Assembly: GCA_030681895.1 (NCBI GenBank)
Contig: JAUXRI010000313.1
Location: forward strand, 1-64,000
Source: Myxococcales bacterium
GTDB lineage: Bacteria; Myxococcota; Myxococcia; Myxococcales; Myxococcaceae
Length of the DNA: 64,000 nucleotides
Direction: 5' to 3'
The notes beneath the pieces were generated by a model. It did not search any database. It had not been told where the DNA came from and saw nothing but the letters and a program-made list of their open reading frames with translations. How positions within the stretch are numbered: the stretch's first letter is position 1; each line of letters starts with the position of its first letter. Position numbers and translations under genes: made by a program. This document shows positions 25,461 to 33,312 of this stretch, in pieces.

Positions 25461-25844
25461 TTACTGCGTGAAGAAGACCAGGCCCACCGCGACGACCGTG
25501 AGCACCGACGCCCACGTCACCGCCTCCGTCAGCACCTGCTTGCCCTGCGCGGCCAACGCGCGCTTCTCGAGCTCGTCGGTGATGTTCTGCGCTCCGGTGT
25601 CGAGGTCGCGCAGACCGCGCGACGCGAGGTTGATTCAGGTTTTTCGTCTGGCCTGGAAGTAGCCCGTCGTCGCGCCCGCGAAGGGGAGAAAGAGCAGCAC
25701 GCTCCACCACGGCGACGCGCTCGTCATCATCAGGCCAGCGAGCGCGAGGACCGCGATGCCGAGGGAGATGGCGCCGAAGCGCATGCGCTTGGTGCGCTCC
25801 TTCAGGCCGATGTTCAGCAGACAGACTTCAGCAGGGGCTTCCAC
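25461..25844 (-). CDS. Candidate selenoprotein: small three-helix membrane protein with in-frame UGA
   Basis: Reading from GTG at 25844, codons 1-69 end in YFQARRKT; codon 70 is UGA (25635-25637). The frame then stays open for 57 codons (INLASRGLRDLD..., ending GLVFFTQ) to TAA at 25461-25463: 127 residues if UGA is read. The downstream part is protein-like, with an acidic helix (ITDELEKRALAAQGK) and a third membrane helix (~107-124); helices 1 and 2 lie at ~24-42 and ~48-62. From memory, related myxobacterial proteins have Cys after QAxxKT. A SECIS-like hairpin follows the UGA (see 25605-25637). I therefore call selenocysteine 70; the alternative is a recent nonsense mutation (UGC to UGA). 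It lies 41 bp after the oxidoreductase gene at 25886 and 18 bp before the DoxX gene. Function unknown, probably thiol/selenol redox at the membrane. Confidence 0.65.
25605..25637 (-). promoter_or_regulatory. Candidate bacterial SECIS element
   Basis: On the minus strand: UGA, 11 nt (AUCAACCUCGC), then stem GUCGCGC, loop GGUCU, stem GCGCGAC: seven perfect pairs. In E. coli fdhF the UGA is likewise followed by 11 nt, a seven-nt 5' arm and a loop starting GGUCU, with loop G and U contacting SelB. Register and loop are thus the same here. Difference: the stem has no bulged U as in fdhF, but this position is variable outside enterobacteria. High G+C makes stems common by chance; the coincidence of distance, loop and UGA in the Cys position does not look random. 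Confidence 0.65.
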
Positions 25845-25885
25845 GCTGGCTTGACTAGTCGCGACGGCGAACTGGCGCCACGACT

Positions 25886-26512
25886 TCAGAGCCCGAGCGC
25901 CTCGCGCACCTGCGGACCCGTCATGTTCGTGTTCCAGACCTTGGTGCCGAAGTCGAAGCGCGCCGACGCCGCGATGTCGCCAGTCAGCACCGGGTCAAAC
26001 CCTGCGTCGAGCACCAGCCCTTCGGCCTTCTTCATCGCGCGCCCGTCGTTGCCCGCGAGCGGTACGCCGATTCGGTCACCTTCGCGGTGCGCGCCTTCAG
26101 CCAGGTTCTTGAAGTGCACCGTGTTGAAGGCCTTCACGACCGACGACGTCGGCAGCTGCGCCTGCACCCAGCCGCCGGAGCCGTTGCCGAGCTTCTTCAC
26201 CGCATCGACGAGCGCGCCGTCACGGTTGGGAATGAGGTTGCCCGCGTCGAGGATGAGCTTGCCGGCGAGCGGTCCCATCAGGTTCTTTGCGAGCTCGGGC
26301 ATCGCGGAGAACGGCACGCCGAAGAAGACGACCTCGGCCCAGCTCGCGGTGTCTTCCACCGTGCCCGCGGTCGCCGTCGCGCCAGTCTTCGCCACCAACT
26401 CGGTCAACGTCTCAGGGTGGCGTGAGGCGTAGCGCACCTCGTGGCCGGCCTTCGCCCAGAGCACTCCGAGGGTCGAGCCCATCATTCCTGAGCCGATGAT
26501 TCCGATGCGCAT
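25886..26512 (-). CDS. NADP-dependent oxidoreductase, F420-dependent-reductase-like (NAD(P)-binding)
   Basis: 208 residues. N-terminal Rossmann fold MRIGIIGSGMMGSTLGVLW with GxGxxG at about 7-12, then ASRHPETL at ~29-36 suggesting NADP(H) preference. The domain FGVPFSAMPELAKNL, LILDAGNLIPNRDGA and SSVVKAFNTVHF match the NADP oxidoreductase coenzyme-F420-dependent family (Pfam F420_oxidored). In bacteria without F420 such proteins reduce other partners; the substrate is not given by the sequence. It is followed on the same strand, 41 bp away, by the candidate selenoprotein gene. Confidence 0.82.
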   Translation of the reverse strand: MRIGIIGSGMMGSTLGVLWAKAGHEVRYASRHPETLTELVAKTGATATAGTVEDTASWAEVVFFGVPFSAMPELAKNLMGPLAGKLILDAGNLIPNRDGALVDAVKKLGNGSGGWVQAQLPTSSVVKAFNTVHFKNLAEGAHREGDRIGVPLAGNDGRAMKKAEGLVLDAGFDPVLTGDIAASARFDFGTKVWNTNMTGPQVREALGL

Positions 26513-26596
26513 GTGGTGTCTCCAGCAGTCGAGAGGTGAGCACCGTAGCCGTCGGCGCGCTTGGGCGGTGCACTCGATGGAGGCGCCTGCCCGGTT

Positions 26597-27505
26597 TCAG
26601 GGGATGACGATGCGGCCGGGCGCGCCCTGCTCTCCGAAGACGGTGTGGCAGGCGTTGCAGTCGCCGTTGCGCTGCGGCGTCAGCATTCGGCGCTCGCGGC
26701 CCTGGTAGAGCACCGCTGCGGTGTACGGGAAGGCGAAGTTCGGCGCGACGGACTCCCAGACGCCGAAGCCGCCGCTGCTGTTGACGGCCCGGGTGTACAC
26801 GACGCCGTTCGCGTCGGTGATGCGCACGCGCAGGTCGGGCAGCTCTCCCGCGTCGGCGCGGCCGGGGAAGCCGTCGCAGTCGTCTGCTTCGTGCGCGGTG
26901 GCGTACAGCGTGCCGGCGATGAGGAAGGGGTAGCCGCCGTCCTGGCCGCGCGCGGTGAAGGCGTCGTGGCAGCCGATGCAGGCGCGGCCCGAGAACATCT
27001 TCGACGCGCCCGCGCCCGACGCGATGACGTTGCCGCTGCGGTCGCCGGGGTTGTGCCAGAAGACGCCGGAGCTACAGGTGACACCGCCGTCAGTCGGCAG
27101 GCCACTCGAGCGCAGCGGCGGCGGGGAGCACGTCTTCGGCTGCGCGCCGTCGGCGACCCAGGCGGCGAAGGTGGCCTTCTCCTGGGCGGTGAGCTGGGGA
27201 ACGCCAGGCGGCGGCATCGGCTTCACCGGGTCGACGATGCGTGCGAGCGCGCGTTCGGCGTATCGGGCTCCGCCGTCGGGAGGCGTGAGTCGCATCGCGT
27301 CGAGGCTGGTGAAGACGCCGTCGCCCGGGCCGGCCGCGCTGTGACACCCGACGCAGCGGGTCCAGAGAATCGTGTTCACCTCGCACGGGTCGCCGGCATC
27401 GGTCAGGCCTGCGTCCGTCGATTCACCGGCATCGGGAGAGGGGAGGTCCATCGGGCACGCTGCGAGCAGCGCCGAGGCTGAGAGAACGAGGTGTCGATGC
27501 GACAT
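26597..27505 (-). CDS. Tri-haem c-type cytochrome lipoprotein
   Basis: 302 residues. Lipoprotein signal MSHRHLVLSASALLAAC (Cys17), a short Asp/Ala-rich linker (DAGESTDAGLTDAGD), then three CXXCH haem c motifs: CVGCH (~51), CIGCH (~177) and CNACH (~286). Surrounding elements (LWTRCVGCH, MPPPGVPQLTAQEKATFAAW) are those of di-/tri-haem class I-like cytochrome domains often found in putative oxidases of myxobacteria; the first haem domain resembles planctomycete-type cytochrome C. Axial ligands cannot be assigned beyond the motif His. Likely outer-membrane- or periplasm-anchored electron carrier. Confidence 0.8.
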   Translation of the reverse strand: MSHRHLVLSASALLAACPMDLPSPDAGESTDAGLTDAGDPCEVNTILWTRCVGCHSAAGPGDGVFTSLDAMRLTPPDGGARYAERALARIVDPVKPMPPPGVPQLTAQEKATFAAWVADGAQPKTCSPPPLRSSGLPTDGGVTCSSGVFWHNPGDRSGNVIASGAGASKMFSGRACIGCHDAFTARGQDGGYPFLIAGTLYATAHEADDCDGFPGRADAGELPDLRVRITDANGVVYTRAVNSSGGFGVWESVAPNFAFPYTAAVLYQGRERRMLTPQRNGDCNACHTVFGEQGAPGRIVIP

Positions 27506-27544
27506 GGCGCGCTTTGTAATGACGTCAGCGCCGTTCGAACACGC

Positions 27545-30304
27545 TCAGTGCGTCTTCTTCGTCTCGGCCCACAGGTCGAGCTCGCGGAGGTGCGAAGTCC
27601 CCGCCGGCCCGGCTGCTTCGAAGTCAGCGCGCGCCGTCACGAGGAGCGTCTTCGCTCGAGCGACGTCGACACCGCTGTCCCACAACGCGCGCGCGAGCAG
27701 AAAACGGGTGCGGGCGTATGAGAGGGGATGGGCCGGAGTGTGCTCGCGCAACAGCAGCGCCCGCTCGAGGAAGGGGACCGCGTCGGCCGGCTTCTGCTCC
27801 TTCAACGCCACCCCGGCGAGCCCCTCGAGCGGGTCAGCGCTCAGCACGTGCTGCGGGCCCTTCACGCGCTCGCTCATCGCCAACGAGTCGCTGAAGGCGC
27901 GGCGTGCGTCGTCGAGCCGACCGAGCGCGAGCAGCACTTCGCCTCGGGAGTGAAGGTTGCCCACGACGCGCAGATGGTCGCCCTCGAGGATTCGCCCAAG
28001 AATGCGAAGCGACTCGTCGATGGTGGTGAGCGCGTCGTCGAGCCGTCCCGCGTCCAGGTACAGATGGGTGAGGTTGGTCAGCGACGTGGTGACCGCGAAG
28101 TCCGGCTTGGTGGCGGCGCCGCGGCGAATCGACAGCGCGCGCTCCTGCAGTTCGATGGCGCGCGTGAGGTCACCGGCCCCGGCGACCACCATCGCCAGGC
28201 GCCCGAGGGTCTCGGCGTTCTCCACGCTGTCGGGCGCGTACACCGCGGCCTTGATTCGAAGTGAGCGCTCGAACATCGCTCTGGCCAGCGCGTTCTTTCC
28301 CAGCCAGTGGTTCGACCAGGCGAGGTCATCGAGAACGTTTGCCACCTCGGGGTGATCAGGCCCCCACGCGCGCTCCGCCTGAGCGAGCGCCTTCTCGAAG
28401 ACCTGCGACGCGGCGGTGAAGTTGCTCTCTCCGAGCCGGAAGCGGCCCACTGCGTGAAGGGAGTACGCGGCAATCTCCGGGTCGTCGCCGAGCCTCGTCA
28501 GCGCGCCTTCGGCGAGGTCGGCCCTCTCTTGCGCCAGCTTCGGTTTGTCGAGGCGCCGCCCGTAGAGGTCGACCATCAACGACCAGGCCTTCGCGGCCAC
28601 CTCGAAAGAACCTGCCGCGATGCCCTTCGCCGCCGCGGCGTTCAACGCGCGCTCCGCTTCATCGAAGCGGGTGTTGGCGTGCGCGACGGTGCCCAACACC
28701 AACCAGGCTTCAGCCTGTGCACGGCGCGAGGCGAGGGGGTCGGACGACACGTCGGTGGCGAGCGTCTGCGCGCGGGCAGCCAGGCCCAGTCGAGCCAACG
28801 CGCGCGCTTCCGAGAGCTTCGCTTCGACGTCACTGCGCTCCTGCTCGGCGTCCGCGTACTCCGCTGAGGCGTCGAGGCAGGTGGTGAGAGGACGCAGGCC
28901 CGAGACCGCGACGGTGGCGCCTTTGAGAATCGAGGCATCAGCAGTGGCGAGCACGCTCGCCAGCGCGCGCAAGTCGGAGAGCCGCCGGTCGAGACACGCC
29001 GTCTGCAGCACGTACTTCGCGGTCGGCGTCTGTTGGCGAGTCCGGTGGGCTTCGCAGACGTTCTGCGACACGCCGACCCATTGCTGCGCGTAGGCGTCGA
29101 GCCGGCTCACCACTGCTTCCCCTTGCGCGGTCGAGGCGAGCGACTTCGTGAGCGCTTCGCGCCGCGCCGAATCCCACGCGCCTGCCAGTCGTGGCTCGGC
29201 CGACGCGCAGTGCCGGCTGGCGACTTCGCGCGAGACGAGGCCACCGACCGCCAGCAGCGTCGACACGCCCAGCCCACCCATGAGGAGCCACCGTCGACGA
29301 CGCAGCTGCGCGTCATTGGAGAGCGCTTCGAGCAGGGCCTCCATCGACGGGAAGCGGTCGGTGGGTGAGACGGACAAGCCGCGTCGCAGGGCCGCGAAGA
29401 CCCGCGCTGGAATCTGTCGCGGCGCCTGGGCCGGCAACCCGCCGACGATGGCCGCGCGAATGGACTTCAGGCTGTCGCCCTGAAACGGGAGCACGCCGAC
29501 GAGGCCTTCGTAGAGCGAGACGCAGAACGAGTACTGGTCGGCACGGGCGTCGAGCGGTTTGCCGTCGTGCTGCTCGGGCGGCATGTATGCCGGTGTTCCC
29601 ATCACACTGCCGGCGGCGGTGAGGTCGACGCTCCCGATGGAACGCTCAGTGGCTTCGGAGACAGGCGTGACGTTCGAGAGGCGGGCGAGCCCGAAGTCGA
29701 GCACTCGCGGGCGGCCATCGGTGCCCACGAGCACGTTGGCTGGTTTGAAGTCGCGGTGAATCAGGCCTGCCCGGTGTGCCGCCGCCAGCCCGCGCCCGGC
29801 CTGTTGGTACACGTCGAGGACCTGCTGCGTCGTGCGGCCGGGCTCCATGCACCAATCGCGGAGCGTCTGGCCGTCGATGAACTCCATCGCGACGTAGACC
29901 TGGCCTTCGTGAACGCCGACGTCGTGCACGGCCGCGACGTTCGGGTGTGCGACCTGCGCCATCGCCTGTGCTTCGCGCTGGAGCCGGGCACTTCCGTTCG
30001 ACCCCGCTTCGTCGCGGTCGACGCGAAGGAGCTTGAGGGCGACCTTGCGGTCGAGCGTCGGGTCGAATGCGGCAAAGACCTCTCCCATGCCTCCAGCGCC
30101 GATGCGCTCGATGACGAGGTAGCGGCCGAAGCGTGCAGAGGCGCCAATCGCCGACTCGAGCTGGCTCCTCGGGTTGGCGAGGGTCTCAGCGAGGCGAAGC
30201 GCGTCCAGCCGCGAGGTGCAGGAGGCGCACGTGTTCAGGTGATCGGACGAGCCGCCTTCGCCGCTCGCGAGCTGGGCCAGCTGTTGGTCGTCGAGGCACC
30301 CCAC
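27545..30304 (-). CDS. Ser/Thr protein kinase with N-terminal zinc-finger motif and C-terminal TPR array
   Basis: 919 residues (start codon GTG). An N-terminal H-x3-C-x2-C motif (HLNTCASC, ~22-29) resembles the zinc-binding anti-sigma (ZAS) motif. Kinase domain ~60-330: Gly loop IGAGGMGEVF at 68-77, Lys91, HRD at 183-185 in HRDFKPAN, DFG at 203-205, APE-type PPEQ. One transmembrane helix (~338-358), then a long helical tail of about 550 residues with tetratricopeptide repeats (repeated AERALNAAAAKGI-, ALAQAERAWGPDHPEVANVL-, ALSIRRGAATKPDFAVT-type units). This kinase-TM-TPR layout is frequent in myxobacteria. TPRs outside the membrane imply a peptide or protein ligand. Confidence 0.92.
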   Translation of the reverse strand: MGCLDDQQLAQLASGEGGSSDHLNTCASCTSRLDALRLAETLANPRSQLESAIGASARFGRYLVIERIGAGGMGEVFAAFDPTLDRKVALKLLRVDRDEAGSNGSARLQREAQAMAQVAHPNVAAVHDVGVHEGQVYVAMEFIDGQTLRDWCMEPGRTTQQVLDVYQQAGRGLAAAHRAGLIHRDFKPANVLVGTDGRPRVLDFGLARLSNVTPVSEATERSIGSVDLTAAGSVMGTPAYMPPEQHDGKPLDARADQYSFCVSLYEGLVGVLPFQGDSLKSIRAAIVGGLPAQAPRQIPARVFAALRRGLSVSPTDRFPSMEALLEALSNDAQLRRRRWLLMGGLGVSTLLAVGGLVSREVASRHCASAEPRLAGAWDSARREALTKSLASTAQGEAVVSRLDAYAQQWVGVSQNVCEAHRTRQQTPTAKYVLQTACLDRRLSDLRALASVLATADASILKGATVAVSGLRPLTTCLDASAEYADAEQERSDVEAKLSEARALARLGLAARAQTLATDVSSDPLASRRAQAEAWLVLGTVAHANTRFDEAERALNAAAAKGIAAGSFEVAAKAWSLMVDLYGRRLDKPKLAQERADLAEGALTRLGDDPEIAAYSLHAVGRFRLGESNFTAASQVFEKALAQAERAWGPDHPEVANVLDDLAWSNHWLGKNALARAMFERSLRIKAAVYAPDSVENAETLGRLAMVVAGAGDLTRAIELQERALSIRRGAATKPDFAVTTSLTNLTHLYLDAGRLDDALTTIDESLRILGRILEGDHLRVVGNLHSRGEVLLALGRLDDARRAFSDSLAMSERVKGPQHVLSADPLEGLAGVALKEQKPADAVPFLERALLLREHTPAHPLSYARTRFLLARALWDSGVDVARAKTLLVTARADFEAAGPAGTSHLRELDLWAETKKTH

Positions 30305-30367
30305 GGGGCGAATATCGTTCTTTTCGTCGCGTTCGGCGCGCGCCGTGTCGAAGGCAGGTGTCAGGGC

Positions 30368-30604
30368 TCAGTCTTTCGCGAGGTGACGACCGCAGAACGG
30401 GCAGTAGCTGATCTGCAGTCCACCACTGCCTGCGCTTGGCGCGATGATGATGAACCACGCCTTCTGGCGCGCCCACCATTCGAGGCGGACATCGAAGAAG
30501 CAGCTCGAGGTGTGACGCTCCAGGGACTCGCAGCACGGTACGAACGTGCGTGGCACTCGGCGCGTGCCTTCCAGACAGACCGAACCATCGGGGTGGGGCG
30601 CCAT
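30368..30604 (-). CDS. Small Cys-rich protein, DUF6980-like
   Basis: 78 residues from the ATG at 30604 (MAPHPDGSVCLEG); an ATG at 30643 adds 13 residues. Contains CCESLERH, CFFDVRL and near the end ISYCPFCGRHL, a CxxC knuckle. A CC pair near the start, a mid-protein Cys and a terminal YCPxCG resemble small DUF6980 family proteins, whose function is unknown; a zinc site is likely. It converges on no gene and lies 63 bp downstream of the kinase start region on the same strand. Confidence 0.5.
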   Translation of the reverse strand: MAPHPDGSVCLEGTRRVPRTFVPCCESLERHTSSCFFDVRLEWWARQKAWFIIIAPSAGSGGLQISYCPFCGRHLAKD

Positions 30605-30681
30605 CGCGCTCCTTCGCACGCAGCAGCATCGGAGAGCTGACAACGAAGCGCTGTGCCTTCGATCGTGGTGTGCTTCCAGGC

Positions 30682-31296
30682 ATGATTTCGACGCTGAGAA
30701 CGCTCACCGCGACGTTCTGTCTCTGGACCACCGCCGTCTTCGCGCAGATGCCGATCACCACGCAGCCCGACGTCCAGGTACTCCGCGGGGCCCTCGAAGC
30801 TGCACGCGCGAAGCGGCCGCTCGACTCTACTCCGCTGCTGGCGCTCAAGCAGGGGCCCATCGACGCCACGCTCGCCGACGACCTGCAGAAATTCGATTGG
30901 TACCTGCCCGGCGCCTGGTCGTTCCCCGAGAAGAAGTTCGGAGTGACCTGGTCCGACGCGGAGTGTTTTCAGTACGACCTGTACCGCTATCTGCCCGACG
31001 GCACCGAGCTCAGCTTCTCGTTCAGCATTAACCGCCTCGACGCGATGAAGATGCAGCTCACCCACGTGAACTTCACACAGCCTCCACCCACCTCGGTCGC
31101 CGTGCGAAAGGTCGGCAAGCAGACGTACTGGGAGCTCACCGCGTACGGCGTGAAAGAACTCCACCGCGTCGTCTCGTACGAGAAGGGCGTGCTGGTGCTC
31201 GACATCGGCTACGACGGCAAACCCAACTCGAAGAAGGTGAAGTTTCGTGAGGTGCGCATCGCGCTCCCTCGGCACTTCGAGTCGACCGGCAGCTGA
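30682..31296 (+). CDS. Secreted protein of unknown function
   Basis: 204 residues from the ATG at 30682. MISTLRTLTATFCLWTTAVF followed by AQ is a good Sec signal peptide (cleavage about residue 22). The mature part is beta-rich and soluble: LQKFDWYLPGAWSFPEKKFG, SFSFSINRLDAMKMQLTHVN, TYWELTAYGVKELHRVVSYE, ending KVKFREVRIALP. No motif or Cys pair suggests an enzyme. Upstream in-frame sequence was rejected because it overlaps the opposite gene. Likely a periplasmic or secreted small beta protein. Confidence 0.65.
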   Translation: MISTLRTLTATFCLWTTAVFAQMPITTQPDVQVLRGALEAARAKRPLDSTPLLALKQGPIDATLADDLQKFDWYLPGAWSFPEKKFGVTWSDAECFQYDLYRYLPDGTELSFSFSINRLDAMKMQLTHVNFTQPPPTSVAVRKVGKQTYWELTAYGVKELHRVVSYEKGVLVLDIGYDGKPNSKKVKFREVRIALPRHFESTGS

Positions 31297-31299
31297 ACG

Positions 31300-31704
31300 T
31301 CAGGGGTCGACCTGAATCGTCTGCGAGAAGCTCCCGACCTCCTTCGGCGTCACGTCGATGTCCGCACGCCAGCTCCCCGGCGCGTCAGGCGTGAACACGA
31401 CGTCGATGAACGCGGTGTTGACGAAGGTGCTGTCGGTGCAGTCGAAGGCGCTCTTCTGCTGCACCTTGAACGTCGGCGTGACCTGCGAACCCCCTCCATC
31501 GGGGCTCGTCAGGCGGCCAGCGACGCCAGCGATGAACTCCATCGGGCCGACCTTCGGGTCGCAGAACAAGTCGACCTGGAAGGGAACAGTGACGGGCGCA
31601 CCGACGCGGCCCGTGACGGGTGATGCGCTCCGGAGAGAGCCCGGGCCAACGGGACTGCCGCACGCGGTGACGACCAGCACACTGAGAATCGAGAACGTTC
31701 GCAT
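31300..31704 (-). CDS. Small lipoprotein
   Basis: 134 residues. MRTFSILSVLVVTAC gives a lipoprotein signal with Cys15. The mature part is a single predicted beta-sandwich (VGAPVTVPFQVDLFCDPKVG, VVFTPDAPGSWRADIDV), with two further Cys (LFCDP and FDCTD) that may pair. The pattern resembles a small Ig-like fold. It ends 4 bp from the convergent gene ending at 31296. Function unknown. Confidence 0.65.
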   Translation of the reverse strand: MRTFSILSVLVVTACGSPVGPGSLRSASPVTGRVGAPVTVPFQVDLFCDPKVGPMEFIAGVAGRLTSPDGGGSQVTPTFKVQQKSAFDCTDSTFVNTAFIDVVFTPDAPGSWRADIDVTPKEVGSFSQTIQVDP

Positions 31705-31805
31705 GGCGGCGACCGTATGCCGATGTCATGCCAACGGAGGGAGCCGTGAGCTGTCGAGGGACGCGTCGCGAAGGTGGCGCTGATGTCAGGGCACGCGCGT
31801 CCTGA

Positions 31806-32375
31806 TCAGAGGGCAGCGCTCTTCCATGTCACCGCGAATCTTTCGACGAAGGTGTCGAGCGCAGCCCAGTTGGTGAAGACCTGATCCTTCGTCGAGTCGA
31901 GCTTCGAGCTCTTCGCGATGGCTTTCAGGAAGAGCCGTTTCAGGAAGCCCGCCTGCGAGAACAGGAGCGCTCCAGCCACCGGCTCGACGTGCCCTGGCGT
32001 CCACCCGGTCTCGGTGACGAAGGCGTCGAGCTGCTTCCCGAGCTGCACGACAGCGTCCGCGCGTCTCGCTTCGGTCGACTGGGCTGCCTCGACCGTCGCC
32101 TCGGTCAGGCTGACCGACAGGAACGCCGTCGGGAGCGTGTCCAGCGCGGCGCGGTGCTCCTTCACGAAACGAATCAACGCCCGGTCGTGGTGGGACGCGT
32201 GAATCGGCGACGCCAGCACTGCAGCCGAGAAGTCCGACAGCTCGAGCCGCGGGGCGCTCCGCACGTCGACGACCCTCACGTCGAGGCCGTGCTCGACCAA
32301 CTGCTCACCGACGTGCTCCGCGACGTGGCGGGTGTGGCCTTCGGTGGTCGCGTAGAGGACGAGCATGGGTTTCAT
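31806..32375 (-). CDS. Flavodoxin-fold protein, HemG-like
   Basis: 189 residues. Begins MKPMLVLYATTEGHTRHVAE, with the FMN phosphate loop T-T-E-G-H-T at ~10-15 as in flavodoxins. LELSDFSAAVLASPIHASHH and FLSVSLTEATVEAA correspond to the other FMN-contact loops of HemG-type flavodoxins (menaquinone-dependent protoporphyrinogen oxidase). Length suits HemG or a related flavodoxin domain protein. HemG oxidises protoporphyrinogen IX in haem synthesis; the abundance of c-type cytochromes near here would fit, but no haem-pathway gene is next to it, so the substrate is an inference. Confidence 0.75.
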   Translation of the reverse strand: MKPMLVLYATTEGHTRHVAEHVGEQLVEHGLDVRVVDVRSAPRLELSDFSAAVLASPIHASHHDRALIRFVKEHRAALDTLPTAFLSVSLTEATVEAAQSTEARRADAVVQLGKQLDAFVTETGWTPGHVEPVAGALLFSQAGFLKRLFLKAIAKSSKLDSTKDQVFTNWAALDTFVERFAVTWKSAAL

Positions 32376-32392
32376 GACTCGTCGTCAGTGCC

Positions 32393-32560
32393 TCAATCGT
32401 TCCACCTCGGGAGTTCGACGAGTTGCGCTCGGCGGTTCCCGCACATCTTGCGCGTTCGCGCGGTCCGTCCGCCGCACCAGCACGGAATGCGGACCAGGGA
32501 CCATCTCCAGAGAACATCCAACGACGGAAACAACGCGGGGGTTCGTCGGCTGAACGTCAC
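32393..32560 (-). CDS. Possible short Cys-rich (SEC-C-like) protein
   Basis: A GTG at 32560 opens 55 codons that end in CWCGGRTARTRKMCGNRRAQ, reminiscent of the SEC-C zinc motif (CxCGxxxxxxxCC). The start overlaps the end of the cytochrome gene at 32557 by a few bases, on the same strand. Composition before the motif is unremarkable. A small metal-binding protein is possible; a chance frame is too. Confidence 0.3.
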   Translation of the reverse strand: MTFSRRTPALFPSLDVLWRWSLVRIPCWCGGRTARTRKMCGNRRAQLVELPRWND

Positions 32561-33312
32561 TTCTGGTGACAGGACAGACACAGCTGGCTCGACGCCGTCG
32601 TCACGCGCAGCATGTACCGGTTTGGTGTGCCGTGGGGGTTGTGACACGAGGCGCACTCGACGCCTGCGGCACCGGCTGCTGGAGCGCCACCGCCTCCCGT
32701 GCCGAACACCTTCACGCCCGTCGGCCGAGCGACCCACTCGCTCAACACCACGTCGGGACCCGAGGTGATGCCGTTGTACGTCGAGGCCAGCCGGTCATAC
32801 GGGTACGGCACGCCCACCGGGTGGTTGCCCGCGAGGTCGGCGCCGGTGGCGTCGGTGATGCGATAGGTGGCGTTGGTGAGCTGGCCTGCGGCGTTCACGT
32901 CAGGGCCCGTCATGGGGATGTTGGGGTTCGCCGTCGCGTCGCTCCAATAGAGCGAGCCGATGCTGACGGTGCCGTCGTGGCACGAGAGGCACTTGGCGGT
33001 CGACCCCGTCCACGTGCGCAGGTTCGTCGGGTAGCTGGTGCCGCCCGTGGTGCGCCCGCCTGCCGAGGCGACGTCGCTCCACGTGTAGTTCGAGCTCGAG
33101 ATGCGATGGTTCCACAGCAGGAGCGACGCCTGCCCCTTGTGCGGCGTGTGACAGAAGACACACAGCCCGTCTTCCGGAGAGCCAGGCGCGACGCGCACGT
33201 TGTTGGTCGCGAGCTGGAAGTTGTGACGGGTGGTGACCATCGTCTGCGCAAATGAGCTCGAGCTCATCAGGACGGCGACGGCGAGGGCTGGGAGGACGAC
33301 ACGTGTTTTCAT
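32557..33312 (-). CDS. Tetrahaem c-type cytochrome (last gene of porin-cytochrome operon)
   Basis: 251 residues. Signal peptide (MKTRVVLPALAVAVLMSSSS, cleavage before Q). Four haem motifs: CVFCH (~58), CLSCH (~103), CASCH (~216), CLSCH (~243). Close to the sister at 36207-36947: CLSCHDGTVS(I) is shared, both end in CLSCH or CLGCH and basic residues. Multihaem cytochromes of this kind carry electrons through the periplasm or on the surface. Its ATG overlaps the stop of the upstream two-haem gene (ATGA at 33309-33312), so translation is coupled. Confidence 0.88.
   Translation of the reverse strand: MKTRVVLPALAVAVLMSSSSFAQTMVTTRHNFQLATNNVRVAPGSPEDGLCVFCHTPHKGQASLLLWNHRISSSNYTWSDVASAGGRTTGGTSYPTNLRTWTGSTAKCLSCHDGTVSIGSLYWSDATANPNIPMTGPDVNAAGQLTNATYRITDATGADLAGNHPVGVPYPYDRLASTYNGITSGPDVVLSEWVARPTGVKVFGTGGGGAPAAGAAGVECASCHNPHGTPNRYMLRVTTASSQLCLSCHQK

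Noticed and set aside
31293..31312. GTCAGGGGTCGACCTGA resembling the operator at 42888
   Set aside because: Spacing differs, it lies at two gene ends rather than a promoter, and GTCGACCTGA is part of codons.
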